A DNA stretch of 23,344 bases from a virus, in IMG/VR virus record IMGVR_UViG_3300031167_000038, positions 1 to 23,344 of that record. The stretch is one strand, 5' to 3'. A program made the position numbers and the translations under genes. The stretch's first letter is position 1, and each line of letters opens with the position of its first letter. This document shows positions 1 through 8,335 of the stretch, piece after piece. Below the pieces are notes generated by a model that saw nothing but the letters and a program-made list of their open reading frames with translations, was not told the DNA's origin and did no database searches.

Positions 1-1
1 T

Positions 2-1228
2 ACAGGAGCCGCAGGCTCGAACGGAACAAACGGAACAGACGGAACAGACGGCAAATTTATATCAAGTGCCGCTGTAGCAGGTTCTACATTAACACTTACT
101 CATAGTGATTCAAGTACTACAGTAGTTAGTGGTAGTGTTACAGGTGCTACTGGAGCCGTTGGAAACGGAATTACAACTGTTGCTCTAAGTGGCGACAACT
201 TAGTATTAACTTACTCAAATGCTTCTGTACAAGATATGGGAAGTGTTAGAGGTGCTACTGGAGCCGCTGGAGCGGCAGGTGCCGCAGGTTCAGACGGAGC
301 CGCAGGCGCAGTAGACCAAACATTAAGTGCTTCAGGTAATGTTATTACTATTAGTGGTAACAACGACACAGTAGATTTAACTACTATGTTGGCACCATAT
401 ACAAAAACAGATACTGATGCACAGACATTATCATTAAGCGGAACAAACTTATCAATTACTGGTGGTAACACTATAGACGTAAGTAGCCTAGGCGGTAGTA
501 GTTATACTAACGCATCAGTTGATACGCACCTTAACCAAGCTGGACCAACAACTGGACATGTTCTTTCTTGGAATGGATCAGACTATGCCTGGGTAGCAAA
601 CAGTGGCGGTGGCAGTTATGGAGACTCCGATGTTGATTCTCACATACAAGGAACTGGTTCGCAGATCTCATACGCTTCAGGCGTAATTGGTTTAACCGAT
701 ACAGCCGTTACAGCAGGTATTTACGGAAGCTCAACAAACAGTCCACGTATTACAGTTGACCAACAAGGTAGAATAACAAGTGTAACTGAACAAGCAATCT
801 CCGGAGGCGGAGGCGGCAGTGGTACAAGTTACGAATACTTTAAAATATATTATACATCAGCAGGAGCCATTGATACAACTCAAGGCACTGGCGGTATTAG
901 TGATAAGAGTAGTAAGATGGGAACAGTTACAGTATCTAATGCGGCAAGTAATGCCTGTGAATTAACATTACATTTTAACAATAACTATAACAGACCTCCA
1001 TTAGGAATTACTGCTTATGGTTATTCCCAATCAACAAGTGAATATAACATAAAAAGCATGATACAAAACTTAGTTAACACCACATTAAAAATGGATGGCT
1101 CCGGCACTCCACATGGATCATTAGGATCAAACTTAATTACAATGAGTTTGACACGTTCTGAAACAGGCTCGAGCAGTGGCTTTGGACAATCCAGTCATGC
1201 TTGGATTTACTTTACGATGGGAAGTTAA
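2..1228 (+). CDS. Collagen-like virion structural / tail-fibre protein, 3' part
   Basis: The reading frame is open from base 2, so the 5' end lies outside the window; the visible part is 408 codons ending in TAA. Two Gly-X-X collagen-like stretches are seen, one at the very start (G-[ST]-[ND] triplets) and one at about 238-315 (GATGAAGAAGAAG-type triplets). They are separated and followed by Ser/Thr/Asn-rich beta-type sequence. A module at 703-807 (AG-x-YGS-...-P-x-ITVD-x-QGRITS) recurs in the fibre gene at 3397. Gly-X-X repeats and such modules are common in phage fibres and form trimers. The next gene starts one base after the stop, so the two are co-transcribed. A fibre or fibre-associated virion role is inferred from composition and neighbours; which fibre it is cannot be said. 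Confidence 0.75.
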   Translation, partial: TGAAGSNGTNGTDGTDGKFISSAAVAGSTLTLTHSDSSTTVVSGSVTGATGAVGNGITTVALSGDNLVLTYSNASVQDMGSVRGATGAAGAAGAAGSDGAAGAVDQTLSASGNVITISGNNDTVDLTTMLAPYTKTDTDAQTLSLSGTNLSITGGNTIDVSSLGGSSYTNASVDTHLNQAGPTTGHVLSWNGSDYAWVANSGGGSYGDSDVDSHIQGTGSQISYASGVIGLTDTAVTAGIYGSSTNSPRITVDQQGRITSVTEQAISGGGGGSGTSYEYFKIYYTSAGAIDTTQGTGGISDKSSKMGTVTVSNAASNACELTLHFNNNYNRPPLGITAYGYSQSTSEYNIKSMIQNLVNTTLKMDGSGTPHGSLGSNLITMSLTRSETGSSSGFGQSSHAWIYFTMGS

Positions 1229-1229
1229 G

Positions 1230-3257
1230 ATGGCAGACGTAATTAACAAAAATTCAACTTCAACACTAGATATATACAAACCAGCAAAAGTACTACAACT
1301 AAGTGTTACTAGTGCAACTGGTGAAAAGTATTGGCCCCATGATGATGGCGCAGGCGATCCGTGGTGGAGTTCAAGTGCAAGTCCTAAGTTTTATCAATAT
1401 GTATTGGTAATGACTGTTACAGAATATGCACATGGTTCACATAAGACTAGAGCACACAAAAAATATAATGGACTTGACGTAGCAGTTGGCGATTGGATTG
1501 CTGGCTCACAAGACGGCAAGTGTATGCAGATTATCAGTGTAAGTGCCAAGACAGCAACTACCGTTACTTGCATTGTAGAAGATGTATTGAGATACAATAC
1601 ATTTAGAAGTTCGGCTGGTAGTCCGATTTTTTCCGTACCAGGTACAGCATTACTATTTACGCTTAATGAAAACGGTAAGCCTATTATTGACCCGTTGCCT
1701 GCCAGTGTTGTTAGTACAGACTTTTATCCAAACGTAACTAGTAGGTTTGAATACTTTAATCCTGCTGAAAACTTTAGATTGGAAAAGACTGCTCATGGGT
1801 TCTCTAGAGGCGATGTAATTGTTGTCACTGAAGCTGGAGCCTATGCTAAGGCAAATGCGGTTACTATGTCAAGAACGATTGGTGTAGTCAGTGTTGTTGG
1901 ACCTGGCCCGAATCAATTTGCAGTAATGCCACAAAATAGAATTATAGATTTCAATCCTGCATTGCCAGGAACAGTTGGTAACTACATATATGCAGACACC
2001 GACGGAGACTTAACTACAACCGATACTGGTAAAGTTATATTCTTAAAACTTAAAAACTCTGTTGCATCAACAGTTACTAGCACAAATGCATCACCCACTG
2101 CTACAGTAGGAGATAAAATTGAGATCAACGGAGCCAACGTAACCTTTACTGGTACAACAGTTGCATCTGTTGTATCTAACATCAACGCAACGGCTAACAC
2201 TTATGTAATAGCTAGTACCCAGGCAGAGCCTACAACAGTAACTAGTGATACTAGTACATATAATTACGGATTACTAGGTGGATACATTCCTTTTGCAGGT
2301 ACAATTAGCACAGGAAGTGGCGACCAAACTATAACTCAAAGCACAGCAGTACATGGTGCTGGAGTATACGGAGCCGGTATTGCAAGTGCTACTGATATTA
2401 AAAACACAATTTCCGCATTAGGCATTGCAAACTTATCTGTTACAGTATTAGGTACTGGACAATTAAAATTAAGCGAAGCCAATGGTAATGCTGTTACTAT
2501 TACTAACACCACTGCAGATGCTAATGGAAATCCATTTGCTGGAGCAAGTAGTGTTACTGGTTTGCCGTTAACTACTAGTGCTACAACAGGAAGTTTTATG
2601 CTCTTATCTAGAGCAGACGGTGGACCAATTGATATAGAAAATACTGTGGGAACTCCTGCAGAAGACTTAGCCATTTATAGTACACACAATGGACAATATC
2701 CATTAGGACTATACATTGAGCATGGTGTTAGAAGTGGTGGTATTACTATCGTTGCTAACGTGGCGGCTCGTAACTCATTAACACCACAAGGTGGCGACAT
2801 GGCTTATGTTACTGATGCTGGTGATGGCGAATGGGGTCTGTTTATATATGATGGCAGTGCATGGACAGAAGTTGGTAACCAGGATAGTGCGGCAACTGAT
2901 GCCCAAACTATTAGTTTCAACTATACTGCACCTGGCGGAGGCTTTGGCGGAGTTGAAACTGTAAACTTAGCAAACATATCTCCTGGTGCTAGAATTGTAG
3001 ATGTTAGTGTTGAAGTTAATACTGCATTAAGTAATTATACTGGCGCTACTGAACCTACAGTTGATGTTGGCACAGCAAGTGACTTAGATCAGTTTATGAC
3101 TGGTGATGAGAGTGACTTATCATTAGCTGGTACATATACTGCTAATCCAAACTATTTATACCCTTCAACACAGACAGTTGACCTTAGTCTTAAGGCTAGA
3201 ATATCCCATAGAACAAGTACTGCAGGCGACTTTGTAGTAACTGTAACTTACGTCTAA
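1230..3257 (+). CDS. Virion structural protein, probable tail/baseplate fibre subunit
   Basis: 675 residues starting at the ATG one base after the previous stop (MADVINKN). A longer in-frame start at 1176 would run 18 codons into the upstream gene and is less likely. There is no strong Shine-Dalgarno, so translational coupling is likely. The N-terminal half is mixed alpha/beta sequence. The middle holds modules of the type GDKIxINGxxVTFTGTT...INA, seen in phage and surface adhesins. Near the C-terminus is a segment like GDMAYVTDAGDGEWGLFIYD, of a kind known in virion proteins of T4-like marine phages, followed by a Gly/Thr-rich beta-sandwich-like end (...TVTYV). No catalytic motif is seen. 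The structural role is well supported by context; the exact position in the virion is not. Confidence 0.72.
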   Translation: MADVINKNSTSTLDIYKPAKVLQLSVTSATGEKYWPHDDGAGDPWWSSSASPKFYQYVLVMTVTEYAHGSHKTRAHKKYNGLDVAVGDWIAGSQDGKCMQIISVSAKTATTVTCIVEDVLRYNTFRSSAGSPIFSVPGTALLFTLNENGKPIIDPLPASVVSTDFYPNVTSRFEYFNPAENFRLEKTAHGFSRGDVIVVTEAGAYAKANAVTMSRTIGVVSVVGPGPNQFAVMPQNRIIDFNPALPGTVGNYIYADTDGDLTTTDTGKVIFLKLKNSVASTVTSTNASPTATVGDKIEINGANVTFTGTTVASVVSNINATANTYVIASTQAEPTTVTSDTSTYNYGLLGGYIPFAGTISTGSGDQTITQSTAVHGAGVYGAGIASATDIKNTISALGIANLSVTVLGTGQLKLSEANGNAVTITNTTADANGNPFAGASSVTGLPLTTSATTGSFMLLSRADGGPIDIENTVGTPAEDLAIYSTHNGQYPLGLYIEHGVRSGGITIVANVAARNSLTPQGGDMAYVTDAGDGEWGLFIYDGSAWTEVGNQDSAATDAQTISFNYTAPGGGFGGVETVNLANISPGARIVDVSVEVNTALSNYTGATEPTVDVGTASDLDQFMTGDESDLSLAGTYTANPNYLYPSTQTVDLSLKARISHRTSTAGDFVVTVTYV

Positions 3258-3294
3258 TAATCCTTCCAGTAACTCACTAAAAACTTATTTGAAC

Positions 3295-3302
3295 GATAAA
3301 TA
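3295..3302 (+). promoter_or_regulatory. T4-type late promoter (GATAAATA)
   Basis: GATAAATA lies in the 139-base gap ahead of the large fibre gene and differs by one base from the T4 late consensus TATAAATA. There is no recognisable -35 box, as expected for gp55/gp33-type late transcription. The predicted start is a few bases downstream, placing the hairpin at 3314-3336 at the very 5' end of the mRNA. The same GATAAATA occurs before the fibre gene at 16635 and, on the other strand, before the gene at 20038. Confidence 0.6.
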
Positions 3303-3313
3303 CAACTAGTATT

Positions 3314-3336
3314 GTAATCAGAACTATTATGATTAC
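3314..3336 (+). other. 5'UTR hairpin ahead of fibre gene
   Basis: GTAATCA (3314-3320) and TGATTAC (3330-3336) form a perfect 7-bp stem with a 9-base loop, 11 bases after the late promoter and about 60 bases before the fibre start. It lacks a following U-run, so it is not a terminator. A 5'-terminal stem could protect the mRNA or tune expression; that role is inferred. Confidence 0.45.
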
Positions 3337-3396
3337 GGTGCGATCTATAGATAAAAAATGATTTATTAAACAAGTCATCCTTAAGGAGTAACACAA

Positions 3397-6300
3397 ATGG
3401 CGAACATTAAAAACTTTGGTATCAAAGGTGTAGCCGCAGATATTCAATTTGGTAAGGGCGGAGGGTTCATGGTATATGACAAATCCAATAACAAATTCCA
3501 AGTTAAAGATTCTGGTAGTAGTTTAGAAGATATTGAATTTGCAACCGTACTGGCGGGTACGTGGGCAGGAACGGCAATATCAGTTGCTAAAGGCGGAACA
3601 GGATTAACAACTGTTGCAACTGGCAAAATTCTTTACACTACAGGCACCGACACATTTGGTCAAACAGATATATCAGCAACAGGTATTTCACTATTAGGTA
3701 GTGCAGATGCGGCGGCTGGTAGAACAGCATTGGGATTAGGCAACGTAGCAACCCAGGCAAACACAGCAGTAGACATCGACGGTGGTGCTATTGACGGAAC
3801 AGTAATCGGCGCAAACGCGGCGGCGGCAGGTAGTTTCAGTACTATCAATGCATCAGGAAATATTACTGGCGCATTAGTTGGCAACGCATCAACAGCCACA
3901 ACATTAGCAACAGCAAGAACAATTGGTGGAGTATCATTTAATGGTTCTGCGGCAATCAACTTGCCAGGCGTTAACGCAGTTGGTTCTCAGAATACAACAG
4001 GATCAGCGGCATCGTTAACAACTGGAAGAACAGTATCCGCAACTGGCGATATTGCATGGACATCAGCGGCGTTTGATGGTACTGGTGCAGTAACAGGCGC
4101 GGCAACTTTAGCAACAGTTAACAGTGACGTAGGAACAGCAGGTAGTACTACTTCTATTCCAGTTATCACAGTTAATGCTAAGGGATTAGTAACAGCAGTA
4201 TCAACGGCTTCAATCGCAACATCATTTAATATTGCGGCTGACACTGGAACTGCTAACGCATTAGACGGTGGAGAAACACTTTCTATATTAGGTACAACAA
4301 ACGAAATCGACACAATAGTTACAGCAAATCAAATCCAAGTTGGATTGGTTGCTAACCCAACTATTGGCGGTAACTTAACTGTTTCTGGAAACTTAACTGT
4401 TTCTGGTACTAGAACAGACGTTAACGTAACAAACATGGCTGTAGAAGATTCACTAGTTGCTTATGCTACTGGTAACTCTTCAGACGCAGTTGATATTGGT
4501 TTCTTTGGTAAGTTCAACGACGGATCAAATGATTTAGCAACTGGTTTATTCAGAGATGCGAACGATGGTAAATACCACTTGTTCACTAGCTCACAGGAAA
4601 CTATCTCAGGTAACGTAGTAGACAAAGCGGCAACAGGTTATGCTGTAGCTTCTTTGAAAGCAAATACAGAAGGAACACATACTGGTGCAGTAATTGGTAA
4701 CGTAACTGGTGATACATCAGGAAGTGCTGGAACTGTAACAAGTATTGCAAGTCACGTAATTGATTCAGATTCTATGGCAGGTGCTTCGGCAACTAACGTA
4801 GCTTCAGCAGAATCAACTAAAGCATACGTCGACGCTACAGTAGGTGCTATTAGTACAGTACTAAGTGTTGGCGCAGACAGTGGTTCAGATGACGGAGTTA
4901 CAGTTGGAACAGACACATTAAACTTTAATGGTACAGCAAATGAAATTGAAACAACAGTTAGCGACAACGCTATTACTGTTGGATTAGTTAACTCACCAAC
5001 AGTAAGTGGTACAATGACAGCGGCAACATTCGCTGGTAACTTAACTGGTGACGTAACTGGTACAGCTTCATTGGCAACATTAGCCGCTGATGCAACAACA
5101 TTAGCAACCGCAAGAGCAATAGGTGGAGTATCGTTTGACGGTTCTGCAGATATTAACTTGCCAGGTGTTAATGCCGCAGGTAACCAAGCAACAAGTGGTC
5201 AAGCAGGAACAGTAGCAACTATTGCCGCTTTCGTACTTGACGAAGATAACTTTGCAACGAACAGTGCAACTTTAGTACCTTCACAACAATCTGTTAAAGC
5301 ATATACTGATGCGGCTATAGCCACAGCAGTTTCGGCTTCAGACTTAGACTTCACAGCAGACAGCGGTGGTGCTTTAAGTATAGACTTAGATAGTGAAACA
5401 TTAACTATTGCAGGTGGTACAGGTCTTTCAACTGCTGGTGCTGGTAACGGCGTAACAGTTAGTTTAGACGCTACGGCAGTAACCGCAGGATCATATGGTA
5501 GTACAACTGCTATTCCTGTTATTACAGTAGATGCACAAGGTAGATTGACATCGGCTTCAACAGCCGCTATTAGTACTGCTTGGACACTTACAGGTGATAC
5601 TGGAACTCAAACTGTTAACGGTGGAGACACAGTTGACATAGCAGGTGGAACTAATATTACTACAGTAGCTAGTGCAACTGACACATTGACAGTTAATCTA
5701 GATTCTAACGTAACTGGTTTAACATCTTTGGGTGCAACAACAGTAACAGGTACAACAGTAACAGATGGCACGTTTAGTGTTAATAGTGGTGCTATAACAG
5801 GCGCAACTAGTATTGGTGCAGTTGACTTAGTATTATCCGGTAACTTAACTGTTAACGGTACTACAACAAGTGTTTCATCAACTAACACTACAATCTCAGA
5901 TACATTGATTGAATTACAATCAGGACTAGCTGGCGGAAACAGTAGTGATATTGGTATTGTACTAGAACGTGGTAGTACTGGTGATAACGGCTTTATGGGT
6001 TGGGACGAGAGCGAAGACAAATTTGCTTTTGCAACAACTACAGCAACAGGTACAGCCACTGGCGACTTAACACTTGCAGATGCAGGTATTAAAGTTAGTG
6101 ACGTATTAGCTTCTGGAACTGTTACATTCGCAAGTTTAAGCGATGGAGCAATTACAATAGCATCCTTCCAAACTACACTTACAGATAGTGACACTATTGT
6201 TCCTACCTCAGGTGCTGTTAAGGATTATGTTGATTCACAAGTAGCCGCAGTAGATGATACTGTCTTAAGAGCTTCCTTTACAGCTAACTCTTCAGCAAGT

Positions 6301-6615
6301 TCATTCAACATTGGCGTTATGCCTAACACATCTGGTAGAACTTATACTGGATCAAAACTTACTCTTAAAGTTGCTACTGGTTTTACTGGTAACGGCGTTG
6401 ATGGTATTGTTGTTAACGACGGAAGTAATGACTTAATGGCAGTGGTTCAAAATGATCCAACTGTTACTGGTCTTTATGTTGTTGATTTAGGCGCAGAAAC
6501 TATAGCCGGCGGAGCAACTATTAGTTGTTCATTCAAGCAGTCAGACGGAACAACAGCTTCCGTACCAACTGCTGGTGCGGTAACGGCGACTGTTGAATAT
6601 CAGTTCTTTACATAA
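3397..6615 (+). CDS. Large repeat-rich tail-fibre-like protein (1072 aa)
   Basis: The start ATG follows a good Shine-Dalgarno (AAGGAG, about 8 bases upstream). The N-terminus (MANIKNFGIKGVAADIQFGKGGG) is followed by the fibre motif GTWAGTAISVAKGGTGL at about residues 53-69. The body is built of duplicated beta modules. TTLATAR-[TA]-IGGVSF occurs at residues 168 and 567. Copies of the module YGSTT-x-IPVITV-x-A-[KQ]-G lie near residues 249 and 698. GNLTVSGT/GNLTVNGT units occur near 325-340 and 810. The DTGT/DSGS...NEI-[DE]-T segments near 285 and 490 repeat too. The C-terminal ~120 residues are non-repetitive and probably form the distal domain. The gene is single and intact, closed by a strong terminator. 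It is probably a trimeric, elongated host-recognition fibre; receptor and exact fibre type are unknown. Confidence 0.85.
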   Translation: MANIKNFGIKGVAADIQFGKGGGFMVYDKSNNKFQVKDSGSSLEDIEFATVLAGTWAGTAISVAKGGTGLTTVATGKILYTTGTDTFGQTDISATGISLLGSADAAAGRTALGLGNVATQANTAVDIDGGAIDGTVIGANAAAAGSFSTINASGNITGALVGNASTATTLATARTIGGVSFNGSAAINLPGVNAVGSQNTTGSAASLTTGRTVSATGDIAWTSAAFDGTGAVTGAATLATVNSDVGTAGSTTSIPVITVNAKGLVTAVSTASIATSFNIAADTGTANALDGGETLSILGTTNEIDTIVTANQIQVGLVANPTIGGNLTVSGNLTVSGTRTDVNVTNMAVEDSLVAYATGNSSDAVDIGFFGKFNDGSNDLATGLFRDANDGKYHLFTSSQETISGNVVDKAATGYAVASLKANTEGTHTGAVIGNVTGDTSGSAGTVTSIASHVIDSDSMAGASATNVASAESTKAYVDATVGAISTVLSVGADSGSDDGVTVGTDTLNFNGTANEIETTVSDNAITVGLVNSPTVSGTMTAATFAGNLTGDVTGTASLATLAADATTLATARAIGGVSFDGSADINLPGVNAAGNQATSGQAGTVATIAAFVLDEDNFATNSATLVPSQQSVKAYTDAAIATAVSASDLDFTADSGGALSIDLDSETLTIAGGTGLSTAGAGNGVTVSLDATAVTAGSYGSTTAIPVITVDAQGRLTSASTAAISTAWTLTGDTGTQTVNGGDTVDIAGGTNITTVASATDTLTVNLDSNVTGLTSLGATTVTGTTVTDGTFSVNSGAITGATSIGAVDLVLSGNLTVNGTTTSVSSTNTTISDTLIELQSGLAGGNSSDIGIVLERGSTGDNGFMGWDESEDKFAFATTTATGTATGDLTLADAGIKVSDVLASGTVTFASLSDGAITIASFQTTLTDSDTIVPTSGAVKDYVDSQVAAVDDTVLRASFTANSSASSFNIGVMPNTSGRTYTGSKLTLKVATGFTGNGVDGIVVNDGSNDLMAVVQNDPTVTGLYVVDLGAETIAGGATISCSFKQSDGTTASVPTAGAVTATVEYQFFT
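3898..5180 (+). repeat. Diverged internal duplication in fibre gene (copies 3898-3983 and 5095-5180)
   Basis: The two 86-base copies encode TTLATARTIGGVSFNGSAA and TTLATARAIGGVSFDGSAD, each continuing into INLPGVNA. They match at most positions at DNA level with scattered, mostly third-position differences, so this is an old in-frame duplication within the fibre gene, not a recent repeat. The copies sit about 1.2 kb apart, each flanked by similar GNxTG and AAxA linkers, suggesting that a module of several hundred bases was duplicated. Confidence 0.8.
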
Positions 6616-6637
6616 GAAGTAGATAGAGAAACAAATT

Positions 6638-6665
6638 AAAAGCACACTTAGGTGTGCTTTTTTTT
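6638..6665 (+). terminator. Rho-independent terminator of the structural-gene block
   Basis: AAAAGCACAC (6638-6647) pairs with GTGTGCTTTT (6652-6661) around a TTAG loop, giving a perfect 10-bp stem with eight consecutive T at 6658-6665. It lies 23 bases after the fibre stop and just before the next promoter, so it separates late structural from early transcription. Confidence 0.93.
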
Positions 6666-6674
6666 GGATAAAAC

Positions 6675-6703
6675 TTGACATCAAGCAGAAATAGTCGTAT
6701 ACT
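6675..6703 (+). promoter_or_regulatory. Early sigma-70 promoter, TTGACA-N17-TATACT
   Basis: TTGACA at 6675-6680 and TATACT at 6698-6703 are separated by 17 bases, essentially ideal for host sigma-70. The predicted start site (about 6709-6711) falls on the ATG of the next gene at 6710, implying a leaderless transcript. Confidence 0.85.
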
Positions 6704-6709
6704 ATACGC

Positions 6710-7012
6710 ATGACTAAAGACAAAGACGGCGACGGTAACGAGCCAATAGACAACGTAGTAAAGTTTCCTTCAAAACCAAAGAAGGCGGACAACGACACTC
6801 ATTACGAAATTACTATTGAGAGTTTTAGCCCTGAAGAGTTACACACCAGAATGTCAGATATCGACGATTCATACGAAGCATGTTTTCACTATGCGAAAGC
6901 AATTGAATACACCATGCATAATTTCACCACAGACCTAGACCTAAACCAGCTTCAGGCCCTAGAAATCAAGTTAAAAGAGATATTTTTGGAGTTTGCTCCA
7001 GAAAAAGGTTGA
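6710..7012 (+). CDS. Small acidic early protein of unknown function (100 aa)
   Basis: 100 residues, rich in Asp/Glu/Lys. The N-terminal DNVVKFPSKPKK segment resembles disordered leaders of many small phage proteins. From about residue 34 a folded part follows (HYEITIESFSPEELHTRM...), with predicted helices to the end. ATG 6710 is the only plausible start: the next in-frame Met is residue 48 and would discard well-formed coding sequence. There is no Shine-Dalgarno, and the start coincides with the predicted transcription start. The stop codon overlaps the -35 box of the next promoter (7009-7014). I do not recognise the family; the run DKDGDGN looks like half of an EF-hand loop but lacks its later ligands. 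Confidence 0.75.
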   Translation: MTKDKDGDGNEPIDNVVKFPSKPKKADNDTHYEITIESFSPEELHTRMSDIDDSYEACFHYAKAIEYTMHNFTTDLDLNQLQALEIKLKEIFLEFAPEKG

Positions 7013-7037
7013 CATTGGTACCGGATTTTAGTATAAT
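7009..7037 (+). promoter_or_regulatory. Early sigma-70 promoter, perfect consensus TTGACA-N17-TATAAT
   Basis: TTGACA at 7009-7014 and TATAAT at 7032-7037 match both consensus hexamers with 17-base spacing, preceded by an A-run and GG (AAAAAGG) as at 8307 and 14174. It drives the MoxR-type ATPase gene, leaving a leader of about 40 bases. Confidence 0.92.
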
Positions 7038-7084
7038 ATATGCATAGGTTGAGAAAACAAACATACATTTCGTAGGAGTAATAT

Positions 7085-8179
7085 ATGGAAACATTAACAG
7101 TAAGACCCAGTCAGACAAAGAACATTGTAAACAGAGCCTTTTTGGCGAAGAGACCAATATTCATGTGGGGTGCACCAGGAATTGGTAAATCTGAACTAAT
7201 AGAGGGTATTGTAAAGGACATGCCCGGTAACAATTTAATGATTGATATGCGTCTAGCATTAATGGAGCCAACTGACCTTAGAGGTTATCCGTTCCGTAAT
7301 GCAGAAACAAATCAAATGGAGTGGGCGCCACCGGCAGACCTTCCTAGCATGGAGCAGTCAGAACTGTACGACACGATTGTATTGTTCTTAGATGAGTTGA
7401 ACTCAGCTCCTCCAAGTGTACAAGCGGCGGCATACCAGTTAGTCCTTAATGGTCGAATTGGTCAGTACGTTATGCCAAGCAATGTAAGAATTGTAGCGGC
7501 TGGTAACAGAGAGACTGATAGAGGTGTTACTTATAGAATGCCTAGTCCGTTAGCAAACAGATTCCGTCATATTAACATGGACATTAACTTCGAAGATTGG
7601 AGTGTTTGGGCTGTTAATAATAAGATACACCAAGATGTTGTTGGGTACTTAACATACAGTAAAGCAGATTTATTTGACTTTGATCCTAAGACATCAAGTC
7701 AGTCATTTGCTACACCACGTAGTTGGTCTTTCGTAAGCGAAATACTAGAAACTGAAGGGTTTGAGTTCGCTCCTGACTTTGAGCAGAAGGCAGAAATTGC
7801 TGGAGCAGTTGGAGAAGGCATGGCTATTAAGTTTTGTGAACATAGAAAGGTTGCTTCAAAGCTACCTAACCCAGAAGATGTATTAACTGGTAAAGTTAAG
7901 ACCCTTAAGGTAAAAGAGAAGTCAGCTCAGTACTCATTCGCAATTGGATTATGCTACGAACTAGCCGCTCTTAATAAAGCGGACGACGAAGCGGCATTTG
8001 ACAAAGGTGTTGATTACTTCTTTGACTTTATAATGGAGAACTTTGAACCTGAGTTGGTTATCTTTAGTGCTAAGAGTGTTCTTAGTGACCACGACATAGA
8101 TATTAAGCCTAGAAAACTCCAAGGCAAGAAGGAGTTTAAGGAACGGTACTGGAAGTACTTGTTCCCCGCTACGGTATAG
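7085..8179 (+). CDS. MoxR-family AAA+ ATPase
   Basis: 364 residues with a clear Shine-Dalgarno (GTAGGAG) six bases before ATG. It is an AAA+ ATPase of the MoxR/AAA_5 type. Walker A is GAPGIGKS at residues 29-36, Walker B is LFLDELN with D103/E104, sensor 1 is GN (140-141) in VAAGNRETDRG, and arginine-finger candidates are R159 and R161 in PLANRFRHI. Residues 1-28 have no extra domain; the C-terminal ~180 residues include the lid region and an acidic helical part. MoxR ATPases usually work with a von Willebrand A protein as a chaperone-like pair that remodels or inserts cofactors into partner proteins. The next gene encodes such a partner. Target unknown. A separate promoter and terminator let each gene be set independently. 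Confidence 0.9.
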   Translation: METLTVRPSQTKNIVNRAFLAKRPIFMWGAPGIGKSELIEGIVKDMPGNNLMIDMRLALMEPTDLRGYPFRNAETNQMEWAPPADLPSMEQSELYDTIVLFLDELNSAPPSVQAAAYQLVLNGRIGQYVMPSNVRIVAAGNRETDRGVTYRMPSPLANRFRHINMDINFEDWSVWAVNNKIHQDVVGYLTYSKADLFDFDPKTSSQSFATPRSWSFVSEILETEGFEFAPDFEQKAEIAGAVGEGMAIKFCEHRKVASKLPNPEDVLTGKVKTLKVKEKSAQYSFAIGLCYELAALNKADDEAAFDKGVDYFFDFIMENFEPELVIFSAKSVLSDHDIDIKPRKLQGKKEFKERYWKYLFPATV

Positions 8180-8190
8180 GACAAAAAAAA

Positions 8191-8296
8191 CTGTTGCTGT
8201 ATCCTACAACGGTACTTGGTTATACTCGTACCGTACGTTACTCCTACAACCTAACAGCAAAAAGTTTTACCCTGCTCACAAGGCGGGGTTTTTTTT
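8191..8296 (+). ncRNA. Candidate structured regulatory RNA / 3'UTR with anti-Shine-Dalgarno repeats
   Basis: The 190-base gap between the MoxR and VWA genes holds nested inverted repeats: outer stem TTGCTGT (8194-8200) with ACAGCAA (8254-8260), and inner stem ACGGTAC (8209-8215) with GTACCGT (8228-8234). TCCTACAAC occurs twice, at 8202-8210 and 8242-8250, on either side of the inner stem; the first copy overlaps its 5' arm. The 3' copy region TTACTCCTAC (8238-8247) is the exact complement of GTAGGAGTAA at the ribosome site of the upstream gene (7072-7081). CTCCTACAA (8241-8249) is the exact complement of TTGTAGGAG at the site of the next gene (8356-8364). A terminator closes the element. It has no promoter of its own that I can see, so it would be made by processing or as part of the MoxR mRNA. 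Function is inferred. Confidence 0.45.
8270..8296 (+). terminator. Rho-independent terminator after the MoxR gene
   Basis: CCCTGC (8270-8275) pairs with GCGGGG (8283-8288), including one G-U pair, with a 7-base loop and eight T at 8289-8296. It lies 90 bases after the stop and just before the promoter at 8307. Confidence 0.88.
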
Positions 8297-8306
8297 GATT
8301 AAAAGG

Positions 8307-8335
8307 TTGACTATGGGGTACTTTGGTAGTATAAT
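8307..8335 (+). promoter_or_regulatory. Early sigma-70 promoter, TTGACT-N17-TATAAT
   Basis: TTGACT at 8307-8312, 17-base spacer, TATAAT at 8330-8335. The block from the end of the spacer through the initial transcribed region (8327-8349) is nearly identical to 14194-14216 of another early promoter, and the AAAAGGTTGAC upstream edge is shared with those at 7009 and 14174. Confidence 0.9.

Noticed and set aside
2-1228. Link between collagen-like repeats and the 2OG-Fe(II) oxygenases as prolyl hydroxylases
   Set aside because: The Gly-X-X triplets seen here contain almost no proline, so a collagen-type prolyl hydroxylation substrate is not evident.
3153-3160. TATAAATA on the - strand
   Set aside because: It lies inside the coding sequence of a + strand structural gene with no - strand gene downstream; a few such octamers are expected by chance.
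3898-5180. CRISPR array or recent direct repeats in the fibre gene
   Set aside because: The repeats are long, diverged, in-frame protein modules without uniform short repeats or spacers.
5607-6194. 195-codon open frame on the - strand inside the large fibre gene, and similar - strand frames at 3660-3959, 3987-4313 and 2336-2674
   Set aside because: They are mirror frames of repetitive Thr/Val/Ala-rich coding sequence, lack ribosome sites and promoters, and show the same few residues (Val, Pro, Ala, Ser) throughout.
6710-6745. EF-hand in the small early protein (DKDGDGN near its N-terminus)
   Set aside because: Only the first half of the loop fits; there is no hydrophobic residue at position 8 and no Glu/Asp at position 12.
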